Assembly (NCBI GenBank): GCA_947503525.1
Contig: CANNEA010000008.1
Span: 1 to 64,000 of the forward strand
DNA: 64,000 bases
DNA from: an uncultured Carboxylicivirga sp.
Lineage (GTDB): Bacteria; Bacteroidota; Bacteroidia; Bacteroidales; Marinilabiliaceae
Direction of reading: 5' to 3'
Shown here: piece by piece, positions 19,882 through 28,970 of the stretch
How the letters are laid out: each line of letters opens with the position of its first letter
How positions within the stretch are numbered: position 1 is the stretch's first letter
Notes under the pieces: model-generated
The model's input: only the letters and a program-made list of their open reading frames with translations
What the model was told of the DNA's origin: nothing
Database searches by the model: none
Made by a program: the position numbers and the translations under genes

Positions 19882-20769
19882 TTATTTAAGATGCTTGTTA
19901 AAGAATTCAATGGTTCGTTGCCACGACAAGTCAGCAGCTGCTTCATCATATCTTGGTGTTGTATTATTGTGGAAACCATGATTTACTTCAGGGTAAATAT
20001 AGGCTTCAAATTCTTTATCAAATTCTTTAAGGGCTTTTTCATACTCAGGCCAACCTTCATTTACCCTTTTGTCTAAACTGGCATAATGCAGCATCAGTGG
20101 AGCATTAATTTGAGGGGTGTCTTCTCTTGAAGGCTGTCCGCCATAATACGGAACTGCGGCTGATAGTCCGGGTACTTTAACGGCCATCATATTTGAAATC
20201 CAACCTCCAAAACAAAATCCTACAACTCCGATCTTACCTGTACATTGCTCATTGGATTTAAGATATTCGTAAGCAGCAATGAAATCTTCAAGCATCTCAT
20301 TTCTGTCACGCTTCCTTTGCATTGCACGACCATCATCATCATTACCTGGATAGCCTCCAAGGGGACTTAAAGCATCAGGAGCTAGGGTAATAAATCCTTC
20401 TAAAGCGGCCCTTCTAGCTACGTCTTCTATATATGGATTAAGGCCTCTGTTTTCATGAACTATTACTATTCCTCCCAGTTTGTTCTTAACATTTTTGGGT
20501 TTGGAGAGCAAACCTTGAATCTTACCTCCTCCCTTAGGCGATTCATAAGTAATAAACTCAGAGTCTAACCTTGGATCATCTTTCTTTATAATAGTTGAAT
20601 CCACATAATTAGGCATTATAAAACTGAGCAGTGATGTAACTGTTATACTTCCAACAGCATGCAAAGATAAACTCTTAATAAACTGTCTTCTCTCTATTCT
20701 ATTGTGGGCGTAATCGTCATATAAGTCAAAAACTTCCTGCTTAATGTCTTCCTTTTTTAGTTTTTTCAT
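19882..20769 (-). CDS. Dienelactone hydrolase family protein with Tat-like signal
   Basis: A 295-aa alpha/beta hydrolase. The nucleophile elbow is VGFCFGGW with Cys where many hydrolases have Ser, as in dienelactone hydrolases. The late catalytic His is in PEVNHGFHN, and an acidic residue is expected in the ASLDKRVNEGW region. The N-terminus has RRQFIKSLS (about 27-35) followed by a hydrophobic stretch, which fits a twin-arginine export signal and suggests folded export to the periplasm. Substrate cannot be told from sequence; the family cleaves dienelactones and other small esters. It lies about 200 bp downstream of the AraC gene on the same strand, so regulation by that protein is possible. 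Confidence 0.85.
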   Translation of the reverse strand: MKKLKKEDIKQEVFDLYDDYAHNRIERRQFIKSLSLHAVGSITVTSLLSFIMPNYVDSTIIKKDDPRLDSEFITYESPKGGGKIQGLLSKPKNVKNKLGGIVIVHENRGLNPYIEDVARRAALEGFITLAPDALSPLGGYPGNDDDGRAMQRKRDRNEMLEDFIAAYEYLKSNEQCTGKIGVVGFCFGGWISNMMAVKVPGLSAAVPYYGGQPSREDTPQINAPLMLHYASLDKRVNEGWPEYEKALKEFDKEFEAYIYPEVNHGFHNNTTPRYDEAAADLSWQRTIEFFNKHLK

Positions 20770-20969
20770 GCTCTACATCGTTTTATAAAATTATCACCTC
20801 TTAATTTATGCGATTGATTATTTAAAAGCTTACTAACTAATTAACAACGAAATGTGAAAATTGTTAAACTTGAATAATCAGAATCGGAGAGGTGAGCAGG
20901 TAAACTAATTACCCGCATTGCTTGCAAGTATGAATTAAGGAAGGATGACTCAGGTATGCATTGATTAAG

Positions 20970-21811
20970 TTAAAACTCAAAATACTTAAGAGATACATGC
21001 TCTGTACTTTTTAAAAATTGTCCCGGAGAAAGATTGACCAACTTTTTGAAACTATGGTTAAAATGGGCTTGATCGAAGAAGCCTGATAAATAGGCAATGT
21101 CAAACATTTTATGGCGGTCTGTTGTGCCCCCCATTCTGCCGATAATACGATGTAATTGTAGGATTTTTATATAGGTCTGAGGACTCACGCCAATAAGCTT
21201 TTTAAACAGCCGGCTAAAATTGCGCGCGCTCATGTTCACTTCATCGCATATGTCAGTTACATTGATTATTCCCTTAGATTCCATAATTAAAGTAAGTGAT
21301 CGGATTATTCTGTTATCAGCTTCTCTGGCATCGTTACTTAATGCTTTTAAACAATCTTGTAGCTTATATGCACAATCATATATTGAGAAAGTCTTATCTA
21401 AAGATTCATCCATAGCTGAATTTGCCAATATGGGGCCAGGTTCTTGTGGATTATTACAATAGGCTTCTGGTGAGGTGCTAAATAAACGATAAAAGCCACA
21501 TGCCGTAAATTCAAATAGCAACTGTTCAATAGCACCATTGTGCTCAACATAAATGTCGCTTCGTGTTTTAGGACCTGCAATCTGTAACCTTTTGTCAGCC
21601 TGATTTTTTTCTTGCCAACACAAAATGTAGGAATACCTTCTTTATTAAAGGAAAGATAGGTATACATACTTGGCATTAGACGCTGGGTATATCGTATGTG
21701 ACCATCGCTTTTAAAAAGCGTGATCTTTCGAATAAAGTTCAGTAATTCTTTATCAATTGGAATGTCGGTTAATTCAAGCACTTTATTAGTCTGGGTTATA
21801 GTATTGGGCAA
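20970..21811 (-). pseudogene. AraC-family transcriptional regulator, frameshifted
   Basis: Two overlapping frames together make one AraC-type protein. The first (from a TTG at 21811; no in-frame ATG before residue 46, and a stop lies upstream) encodes the N-terminal sensor part through MYTYLSFNKEGIPTFCVGKK. The second continues with NQADKRLQIAGPKTRSD, the EHNGAIEQLLFEF region and a complete C-terminal double helix-turn-helix (VNMSARNFSRLFKKLIGVSP and FDQAHFNHSFKKLVNLSPGQF). The break is at a run of seven A (T run at 21604-21610 on the plus strand). Adding one A restores a single 280-aa frame. It may be a true loss, a base-calling error, or slippage-controlled expression. Confidence 0.82.
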
Positions 21812-21978
21812 AAATCAAAAGCTTATTAAAAATAAGAAATTGTCCGATATGTACAATTTTTTTAAATCACATAAGTGGAAATTTGTTTGGTATAAATCAT
21901 TCAATACCACTGATCCCGCCTTTCCTGATTATTTAAGGCTGTTCTCAAACAAACTTTTAATATCTAAAACTTAAGCCC

Positions 21979-23919
21979 ATGAATGAATTACAATTACTCC
22001 TAAAAAATGCTTGTTACACCATGCTTACCATTCTTTTAAGCATGGGAGCATGGCAAACCATTACAGCCAATAACAGTCTTGGTAAAACGTCTCAATCCAA
22101 TGAGTTACCAAACATTATTTTCTTTGCAGAGCCAAATAAACCGGTTGAGCTTTTTGTAAGAACAATAGACGGACAGGTAGATGTTGATTGGGGAGATGGT
22201 TCTATCCAGCAATATAACAGTGAATATCCCATTGTGGGGCAAGCTACTGATACTGTGAGAATTTATGGTCAGGCCATCGATTCCATTGACTGTTCTAATG
22301 CTGGTATATCCAGCCTTGATATTAGTAATTCTGAAGATCTGGAGTATTTACTTTGTTATAATAATCATTTGCTTTTTTCTTCAATGCCTAAAGTAGATTC
22401 GGACATAACAGCTTTTGAGTATGCGCCACAAGAGAGGGTGCAATTGCTCAGATCCTTTAATGCCAATCTACCACTAGATTTATCCTCAGAATGGATTATT
22501 CAAAATAAAGCAGGGAGCTATTCAAATACCCAATACCTTTGGAAAACCAAGTCGGGTAATACCTTGGTGCTTAATGTAGATTATACTTTTGATAAGGGGA
22601 TCACTCGATTTATTGAGGAACAAGCGGATAGTGTGTATTGCGAAATGACAAATGGCTTCTTCCCGGACCTGGTTTTAAGGACACGAAATGTTAAAATTCT
22701 TCCGGCCAAACCAGATCTTACTTTATTTGGGCCTTTATTCGAGGAGTTTACCTTTTGGCTGAATCCTGTTGGAGGCCCTGGTGAACATTACGTTCAAATA
22801 GATTGGGGCGATGGAGTAAGAGTGAATACTCAAATTAATTCAAGTATAGTGACAGGAATTGCTAGTGATACTGTAAAGATTTATGGTAAAACCTTACGAT
22901 TTACGGCTTATGCCGACAGCAAAATCACGTATTTAAATACTAATGATAATCAGTTTATCGATCAGATTACTGTTGTTAACAGCAATATAAAGGAGTTCCA
23001 TGCTAAAAACTGCCCCAATCTTCGTTATATCGATTTTAATGATAATAAGACTGAGAGCATAGATATCACAGGTTCTAAGTCTATCATACAACTCAATAGT
23101 GTTCAGAATAAATTAAAGGCTATAGATTTATCAACTAATATTAATCTTGAGATATTAGGCCTCAATTACAATCAATTGGAATATATCGACATTAGTAATA
23201 ATACGAAGCTAAAAATGGCATACCTCTATGATAATAACTTGCAAGAGATTAATATAGATAATAACCAAGCCTTAACTAGTCTTTCTGTTTTTAATAATTA
23301 CTTTAGGATATCGGCACTACCAGCGCCTCGCTATGGCATGAATTATAGTTTTAGTCCGCAGAAGTTGATTAAAATGCCAAAGAAAGATTATTTAACTGAA
23401 GAGTCAATTGATTTAAGTAAGGAGTTATTCAGTATCGATAGAGACGGAGTCATACAAACTACCGCTTTTAAATGGTACGCTCAGCCTTATTCAGCCTATC
23501 CCTATCTATTGCAAAAAGATTTAGATTATGCCGAGGATAATGGGGTATTTACATTTTTATCAGCTCAAACCGATAGTGTTTATTGCCAAATGACGAATGC
23601 TGCCTTTGGTAATCAGATTTTTCAGTCGCGCAAGCTGTTTATAAGTGACGATACACCGACTGGTCTCTTGGATTCCGAATTGGCTAAGAAAGATAAAAGG
23701 TTGTTTTATCCCAACCCTGTTAACTCGACTATAAACTTGAATATGGATTATCAGAATTTGGAGGAAATTAAAATCTATGATCTGAATGGCGAATTGGTGT
23801 TTGCACGTTCCACATTCAATAATTCAGTAATGGATTTATCATCACTAAAACAGGGCGTATATCTGCTTTGTATTAGCTATGAGGGCAAAGTTTATTCCGA
23901 TAAGTTGATTAAGTATTAA
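21979..23919 (+). CDS. Secreted leucine-rich repeat protein with T9SS type-A sorting domain
   Basis: A 646-aa exported protein; the signal segment is MLTILLSMGAWQTITA, and a later Met at 22021 could also start it. It has two PKD-like/WGDG segments (VDVDWGDGS and VQIDWGDGV), each followed by TDTVRIYG/SDTVKIYG. A long run of irregular leucine-rich repeats follows (about 310-440; NLRYIDFNDN, NLEILGLNYN, KLKMAYLYDN). Two homologous SVYCEMTN/SVYCQMTN segments also appear. The C-terminus (about 575-646) has FYPNPVNSTINL, EIKIYDLNGELVF and LKQGVYLLCI, the type-A T9SS sorting signature. Probably a surface binding protein; ligand unknown. Confidence 0.9.
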   Translation: MNELQLLLKNACYTMLTILLSMGAWQTITANNSLGKTSQSNELPNIIFFAEPNKPVELFVRTIDGQVDVDWGDGSIQQYNSEYPIVGQATDTVRIYGQAIDSIDCSNAGISSLDISNSEDLEYLLCYNNHLLFSSMPKVDSDITAFEYAPQERVQLLRSFNANLPLDLSSEWIIQNKAGSYSNTQYLWKTKSGNTLVLNVDYTFDKGITRFIEEQADSVYCEMTNGFFPDLVLRTRNVKILPAKPDLTLFGPLFEEFTFWLNPVGGPGEHYVQIDWGDGVRVNTQINSSIVTGIASDTVKIYGKTLRFTAYADSKITYLNTNDNQFIDQITVVNSNIKEFHAKNCPNLRYIDFNDNKTESIDITGSKSIIQLNSVQNKLKAIDLSTNINLEILGLNYNQLEYIDISNNTKLKMAYLYDNNLQEINIDNNQALTSLSVFNNYFRISALPAPRYGMNYSFSPQKLIKMPKKDYLTEESIDLSKELFSIDRDGVIQTTAFKWYAQPYSAYPYLLQKDLDYAEDNGVFTFLSAQTDSVYCQMTNAAFGNQIFQSRKLFISDDTPTGLLDSELAKKDKRLFYPNPVNSTINLNMDYQNLEEIKIYDLNGELVFARSTFNNSVMDLSSLKQGVYLLCISYEGKVYSDKLIKY

Positions 23920-23945
23920 TCTAAAATCGCTCAGAGGAAGGAAGT

Positions 23946-23984
23946 AGGGTTCTGCATTTCAATATGTCAGAACCCTTTATTTAA
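23946..23984 (+). terminator. Terminator between convergent LRR genes
   Basis: AGGGTTCTG (23946-23954) pairs perfectly with CAGAACCCT (23968-23976). A T-rich tract follows on the plus strand, and the hairpin also lies just past the stop of the minus-strand gene. Confidence 0.75.
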
Positions 23985-24592
23985 ATCATTAACTTGTTAA
24001 AATAGTCCATTGGAAGATTCTCTGGTTTTTCCATTGGATTATTCAATAATATCAATTCATCGATAAAGCTCTCTACCTTATTGAAAGGGAATTGCTTGAT
24101 TTGGTTATCCTTTAAATAAATATTGGTAAGCATTGGTGCTTCAAGTAGTATTTCACATCCTTCAGATATTTGGTTTTCCATAAGATCGATTAACCAGAGT
24201 GATTCAAAAACCGCCAATGCTTGGGGTACCTTTTTAAATTGATTATTGGCCAAATAAAGTTTTTCAAGTTCTTTTAATTCGGATAGTTCATTTGGAAGAT
24301 CGTCAATTGAATTATTTCGTAAATCCAAAAAACGGAGGCTATGCAGTTGGCTTAATTCCTTTGGAACTTCAATAATGTCATTCTCTCTAATGTCGAGATG
24401 TTCCAGGTGTTTTAACTCAAATAACTCCTGGGGTATTTCACCATTTAAATGGGCCTTAAAAAGGTTAATTTGGATGACATCTCCAACACTGTTCAGTTTG
24501 TATCCTTTTAGAAACCAGGTTAGTTTATCTCGCTCTTTAAGAGGGCTGCGAAGTTTTTTATTTAGTTTATTAATAATATCTACGTCACTCAT
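23981..24592 (-). CDS. Cytosolic leucine-rich repeat protein
   Basis: The start at 24592 (MSDVDIINKLNK) is preferred to an ATG eight codons upstream. The 203-aa product has no signal peptide. Residues about 55-180 are regular LRRs of about 23 aa with LxxLxLxxN spacing: HLEHLDIRENDI, SLRFLDLRNNSI, ELEKLYLANNQF, SLWLIDLMENQI. This is the typical SDS22/plant-intracellular-like type found in many Bacteroidota. Probably a protein-protein interaction scaffold; no partner is suggested by its neighbours. Confidence 0.8.
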   Translation of the reverse strand: MSDVDIINKLNKKLRSPLKERDKLTWFLKGYKLNSVGDVIQINLFKAHLNGEIPQELFELKHLEHLDIRENDIIEVPKELSQLHSLRFLDLRNNSIDDLPNELSELKELEKLYLANNQFKKVPQALAVFESLWLIDLMENQISEGCEILLEAPMLTNIYLKDNQIKQFPFNKVESFIDELILLNNPMEKPENLPMDYFNKLMI

Positions 24593-24723
24593 CTTATTTG
24601 GTTTAGGGTACACCAAATATAAGAGATGATCTTGTTTAAAAGAACGCTTTCCTCTAATTTAATCCTGAAAAATGAAATGCCTGGCTCGTTTATTATTAAA
24701 TCCCGGAGTAGGCAGCATACGGT

Positions 24724-26013
24724 TTATCTTCTCCTGTTTATTTTTTTACCGCTACTTTTGGGGCTTCTTTTCGATGAAGAATTTTTATTCTTATTTCGAT
24801 TGGCAAAAAACTCTTGTTTACGCCTCATCTTCTCTTTCTCAGCCTCTTTTTTCTCCTGAGCATTCATTGGTTTTTCCGTTTGTTGATACGGATTGTCTTT
24901 TACAACAGTAATTTTCTGCTTTATCAATTTCTCAATATCCTTCACATAAGCGTTTTCTTCAGGCTCACATAAGGAGATGGCTATTCCATCTTCGCCAGCT
25001 CTACCGGAACGGCCAATACGATGTACATAGGTTTCAGCTATATTAGGAATGTCGAAGTTGATAACATAACGCAGTTTGTCGATGTCAATACCACGTGCAG
25101 CAATATCGGTAGCCACAAGCACTCGTACTTTATTGGCTTTAAAATCTGTTAATGCTTTTTGTCTTTGATTTTGAGCTTTATCACCATGAATAGCAGCAGC
25201 CTCAATCTTACTTTTTTTAAGATGGCGTGCTATCTTATCTGCACCATGTTTTGTTCTGGAGAACAAAAGCACTTGAGTAATCTGATGATCCTTAAGGATG
25301 TGAAGTAACAAATCCTTTTTGGTCATCTTATTGGTATAATAGAGATATTGCTTTATGGTTTCGGCAGTTGATGATACCGGACTAACTTCTACTTTTTTAG
25401 GATTACGAAGAATAGTTCGTGAGAGATCAACAATATTTTGGGGCATGGTAGCCGAAAAGAATAAGGATTGTCGCTTTTCAGGTAAGATCTTCAGTAGCTT
25501 TTTAATATCATGAATAAAGCCCATATCCAACATACGATCAGCTTCATCCAAAACAAATAAATTAACAGCATCCAGATTCAGAAGCTTTTGAGAATGCAAA
25601 TCCAACAAACGTCCGGGTGTGGCAGTTAAGATATGCACTCCGGCCTTCAATTGATTAACTTGCTTACCTTGCGATACACCACCAAAAATAACGGCATGTT
25701 TTACATCCGTATATTTACTGTAGGCCTTTATATTATCATCTATTTGAATAGCTAATTCGCGAGTAGGGGTAACAATTAAAGCTTTAATTTTTGCTCTGTT
25801 TCTTGAATGTGCAATTTGCTTTTGAATATGTTGAATAATAGGTATAGCAAAGGCTGCAGTTTTACCAGTTCCTGTTTGTGCACAGCCAAGTACATCTTGT
25901 CCTTCAAGAATTGGAGGTATAGCTTTTGCCTGAATTGGTGTTGGTTCTGTATAGTTTTTGGCCTTTAGTGCCCTTAAGATTGGTTCAAATATTCCTAGCT
26001 CTTCAAAAATCAT
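24724..26013 (-). CDS. DEAD-box RNA helicase (RhlE-like)
   Basis: A 429-aa ATP-dependent RNA helicase with all core motifs in order: Q motif (TEPTPIQ), Walker A AQTGTGKT, PTRELAIQ, TPGRLLD, DEAD, SAT, ATDIAARGIDI and HRIGRSGRAG. A Lys/Arg/Ser-rich tail (about 385-429) is typical of RhlE-type helicases and probably adds RNA affinity. In this group the enzymes unwind short RNA duplexes in ribosome assembly or RNA decay, often in the cold. It is a single-gene unit with its own TACTTTTG promoter 71 nt upstream. Confidence 0.95.
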   Translation of the reverse strand: MIFEELGIFEPILRALKAKNYTEPTPIQAKAIPPILEGQDVLGCAQTGTGKTAAFAIPIIQHIQKQIAHSRNRAKIKALIVTPTRELAIQIDDNIKAYSKYTDVKHAVIFGGVSQGKQVNQLKAGVHILTATPGRLLDLHSQKLLNLDAVNLFVLDEADRMLDMGFIHDIKKLLKILPEKRQSLFFSATMPQNIVDLSRTILRNPKKVEVSPVSSTAETIKQYLYYTNKMTKKDLLLHILKDHQITQVLLFSRTKHGADKIARHLKKSKIEAAAIHGDKAQNQRQKALTDFKANKVRVLVATDIAARGIDIDKLRYVINFDIPNIAETYVHRIGRSGRAGEDGIAISLCEPEENAYVKDIEKLIKQKITVVKDNPYQQTEKPMNAQEKKEAEKEKMRRKQEFFANRNKNKNSSSKRSPKSSGKKINRRR

Positions 26014-26083
26014 CTTCTCTTTTTTAACTCCCTTTATAAACTATTTGTTAGAGAGTTTTTAATAGGAAAGTATTATTTGAGCG

Positions 26084-26091
26084 CAAAAGTA
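26084..26091 (-). promoter_or_regulatory. Bacteroidota -7 promoter element for the DEAD-box gene
   Basis: On the minus strand it reads TACTTTTGCGC, an exact match to TAnnTTTG, 71 nt before the helicase ATG. No clear -33 TTG is seen at the usual spacing. Confidence 0.6.
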
Positions 26092-26220
26092 CAATAAAAT
26101 CTGTCAAAGTACTAAAGCAACATAATTCGCTTATGCTTTAAGTGCCATTGTTGATAATAATGAAATGTTTTTCAGTAGATCAAAATATAAATTGTCATAT
26201 AGCAAATTGATATGTGTTGG

Positions 26221-26495
26221 ATATACCTCCATGGCTTCACCGGTGTGCCAAACTTGTCATTAATGTTTATTAACGGCCTGCTTTTTAAAAAAAGAAGCTA
26301 TGAATATACCTCCATGGCTTCACCGGCGTGCCAAACTTGTCATTAAAGTTTATTAATGGCCTGCTTTTTAGAAAAAGAAGTCATGGATAAACCTCCATGG
26401 CCTGTCCGGCGTTAAAAATAGGCTATAAAAGTACAATAATGAGCTTCCTCTTCGGAAAACGAGGCTTAGATATACCTCCATGGTTCCCGGATAGC
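26221..26495 (+). repeat. Four phased copies of an intergenic repeat with 83-bp spacing
   Basis: The core ACCTCCATGG (preceded by ATAT or ATAA) begins units at 26221, 26304, 26387 and 26470, exactly 83 bp apart. Units 1 and 2 differ at about 7 of 83 bases. Unit 3 is diverged but keeps the core, and unit 4 is truncated after about 25 bases. Units 1 and 2 contain TGGC...GCCA around a CACCGG-type centre and end in a GCTTTTT...GAAGC hairpin; unit 3 ends in a different hairpin (CCTC...GAGG) at the same place. Confidence 0.85.
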
Positions 26496-26632
26496 AAAAG
26501 AGTTGATGTTAAACTTCCAATACCTTTATCAGGGCATCAAAAACAATATCTTTCGATCGGAAGAGTTATTTTCCAAGCTAACTTTTATGTTTGTTTTCTT
26601 TGAATTAATTTTGTTTTACATTTAAACGATTG

Positions 26633-27730
26633 ATGAGACAAACTACCTTACTCATATTAATTAGCTTAATTGGATTAGGTGCTTTTGCACAAACGAAAAA
26701 GGATTCACTTGTGTATCGGAATTTTTTTCTGCCTTCTCCATCAATAACCTATTCTCCCGAAACCGATTTTGTATTTGGTGTTTATGGCCTCTATCAATTT
26801 AAGTTTAAAGATTATCAGGATGTGAAAAGGGCGTCTGTCCTGCAGATTTACGGTTCTCAAAGTCTAAAAAAACAAACAACTGTTCGATTTGAGCACAAAG
26901 TGTATTTCCCTTCTGATAAATGGTATTTTGAAGGTATAGTCTTATATCGAAACTTTATTGAAAAGTATTATGGTATTGGCTATGACTCATCATCGGAGAA
27001 TGAAGTAAATGCTGCATATGAAACCTTCAGTATTGATGAAAAGGTATATAAACATATAAAACAAAGTCAGTTTTATATAGGCTTACATATAAAATACATC
27101 AATTATTTTAATGTTCAGTTCAGTGATAACCAAGGAGAAAAAGTTGATAATAGCTTAGTGCCGGGGGGTGAAGGTAGCAAACATTTAGGTTTAGGTGTAG
27201 CTCTATTGTGGGATAAGCGAAATAGCATATTAACGCCAACCGAAAATTTTTACTTTGAAGTATCCAGTTTGAGTTTCGTGGAGAAATGGACAAGTCCTGA
27301 AAGCTTTAACGTGTTTAAACTTGATGCACGTTCTTATTTTAATTTTAAGACAGTTAATAAACATGTACTTGCTTTTCAGTTTCTATCACAATTCTCTCAG
27401 GGAGAAATCCCTTTTCGTGAGATGGCGCTTATGGGAGGTCCGAGAATGATGAGAGGCTATAGTGAAGGACGTTATCGCGATCAGCACAAATTAGAACTGC
27501 AATCGGAATATCGATTTAAATTATACAAAAGATTTGGAATGACAGCCTTTGTTGCGGGCGGAAATGTGATGGGTAATTACAGTGGTTGGAACTTTGACGA
27601 TTACAAATATAGCTATGGCTTTGGTTTCAGGTATAATATCAATAAGCGTGACCCTGCCAATATTCGCCTCGACTTTGGTTTTGGTCAGAAAAGCGAAGGA
27701 GTTTATATTACCTTTGGTGAAGCCTTTTAA
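26633..27730 (+). CDS. Omp85/BamA-TamA superfamily outer-membrane barrel
   Basis: The ATG at 26633 leads straight into a signal peptide (TLLILISLIGLGAFAQ). The 365-aa product lacks POTRA domains and is almost all beta-barrel. It carries the Omp85 surface-antigen signatures LLWDKRNSILTPTENFYFE, MGGPRMMRGYSEGRYRDQ and, near the C-terminus, NIRLDFGFG. Proteins of this type in Bacteroidota are annotated as BamA/TamA-family; function without POTRA is not established. A related but longer barrel is encoded at 37921-39276. Confidence 0.87.
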   Translation: MRQTTLLILISLIGLGAFAQTKKDSLVYRNFFLPSPSITYSPETDFVFGVYGLYQFKFKDYQDVKRASVLQIYGSQSLKKQTTVRFEHKVYFPSDKWYFEGIVLYRNFIEKYYGIGYDSSSENEVNAAYETFSIDEKVYKHIKQSQFYIGLHIKYINYFNVQFSDNQGEKVDNSLVPGGEGSKHLGLGVALLWDKRNSILTPTENFYFEVSSLSFVEKWTSPESFNVFKLDARSYFNFKTVNKHVLAFQFLSQFSQGEIPFREMALMGGPRMMRGYSEGRYRDQHKLELQSEYRFKLYKRFGMTAFVAGGNVMGNYSGWNFDDYKYSYGFGFRYNINKRDPANIRLDFGFGQKSEGVYITFGEAF

Positions 27731-27738
27731 TAGTTGAC

Positions 27739-28836
27739 CTAAAGCTTCTCATTAAGAATTTTATCTATAGCTTTCCAGTATCTGATATGAAAATCCATGC
27801 TTTCCTCATCGATCCATTCCGATAAATATTTACGTTTTCCATTTGGTTCAAACTGATATTTATCTTCTTCTAAATAATAGCCTGTGCGTTCCGGATGAAA
27901 CTGAACTGCAAATACATTGGGATAAGAACAATGAAACATTGCTTCAATTACCTTATTGTCATTGGATACGGCGCAAACCCTAAAGCCTTTTCCTAGTTTT
28001 TCAACCGCTTGATGATGATAACTGTTTACACTTGGAGTTAAATTTGAGTCCATCTCCAGTAGGTCGGGAAAGAAGAAGTCTTTGAAACGAATGCTATGAA
28101 AACTTGATCCACTAAGTTGATTTTTATATTCAGGAGATGAAAAACGATGGTAATTGCGATGTACTTCTTCTTGCTCCAGATGTTGAAGTCCCTTTACTTC
28201 TTCACTGTTGTATATTTCCAGAGGAATGTCTTGTATTAATGTTCCACCACTTGCAATATTCATGGTTTGCATGCCCAGACAAATTCCATTTACCAAATAA
28301 TCAGGATTACTTTCAATTAAAGGGATAAATGAATTATCCTGATATCCTCCAATTAGGTGAAAAATAAATGAAGCCTCAAAATAATGTCGATAGGGATCAG
28401 TTATTACTGTTCTGGAGTGTGTTTCTTCCTTATAAATTGCAGGAGGAATGTCTGGTCCTCCAAAGAATATTATACCTATACTATTGTCAAATAAGTCCTT
28501 AAAATGATGGCTTAAGCGATTTTTGCAATACAAACTGTCAGCAAATAAAGAATCATTGATTTCTACAAGATGAAAACTCAATGAGCTGATTGTGTCAATT
28601 ATACTTTGCGATTTCTCGTAATCATATATTTCTTGCCCATGATGAATGCCAATAAGATTAAATTCAGATAAATCCATTAAGCCCTGATGATGTAAAGTAT
28701 GAATGATTTTAATATTTGATTCGCTTGGATGAGCCAGTAAGAGGGTTTTATCCAAACTATCGAGCTTAAATTCAATAGAATTCGATGCTTGAACAAAAAA
28801 TGATAGAAAAATAAAAAGGGGAATGAAAAAACGCAT
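27739..28836 (-). CDS. Exported class-I glutamine amidotransferase-like protein (peptidase C26 type)
   Basis: A 365-aa protein with a Sec signal peptide (FFIPLFIFLSFFVQAS) followed by a gamma-glutamyl-gamma-aminobutyrate hydrolase-like domain. It has FFGGPDIPPAIY, the nucleophile elbow NGICLGMQTMN with Cys, and the His-Glu pair in AVQFHPERTGY. Cytosolic PuuD relatives split gamma-glutamyl amides. The signal peptide puts this one in the periplasm, where it could act on gamma-glutamyl peptides. It converges with the Omp85-like gene (8 bp between stops) with no terminator. Upstream, TATCTTTA at 28853-28860 (minus strand) is a near match to the -7 element. Confidence 0.82.
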   Translation of the reverse strand: MRFFIPLFIFLSFFVQASNSIEFKLDSLDKTLLLAHPSESNIKIIHTLHHQGLMDLSEFNLIGIHHGQEIYDYEKSQSIIDTISSLSFHLVEINDSLFADSLYCKNRLSHHFKDLFDNSIGIIFFGGPDIPPAIYKEETHSRTVITDPYRHYFEASFIFHLIGGYQDNSFIPLIESNPDYLVNGICLGMQTMNIASGGTLIQDIPLEIYNSEEVKGLQHLEQEEVHRNYHRFSSPEYKNQLSGSSFHSIRFKDFFFPDLLEMDSNLTPSVNSYHHQAVEKLGKGFRVCAVSNDNKVIEAMFHCSYPNVFAVQFHPERTGYYLEEDKYQFEPNGKRKYLSEWIDEESMDFHIRYWKAIDKILNEKL

Positions 28837-28970
28837 AAATTTAAACTTTGCATAAAGATATAAAATCCATAAAAAAAAGCATTATCAAAACAATGTGTAG
28901 ACAAATGGGTTAATATCTAGTGAAGAATATAATTAACGCATATAAATCTCGCTAATAAATCATTTACCCT

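Larger units (their letters stand above)
26014..26632. other. Long intergenic region with promoter and 83-bp-spaced repeats
   Basis: A 619-bp region between the divergent helicase and Omp85-like genes. It contains the helicase promoter (26084-26091) and the four-copy array with 83-bp spacing (26221-26495). A promoter-like TACATTTA with an upstream TTTG stands near the right end. A 69-codon open frame at 26397-26603 crosses repeat units and is not convincing as a gene. Confidence 0.7.

Noticed and set aside
21888-21909. Inverted repeat TGGTAT/ATACCA before the LRR cargo gene
   Set aside because: Only six-base arms ten bases apart in an AT-rich region; too weak to call.
24626-24911. Plus-strand frames near the 3' end of the DEAD-box gene
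   Set aside because: They are shadows of the Lys/Arg/Ser-rich helicase tail read on the other strand.
26221-26495. CRISPR array
   Set aside because: The whole 83-bp unit is repeated in copies 1 and 2, with no unique spacers and no cas genes nearby.
26397-26603. 68-codon frame in the 83-bp repeat region
   Set aside because: It starts inside a repeat unit, spans units of non-coding character and has no recognisable domain.
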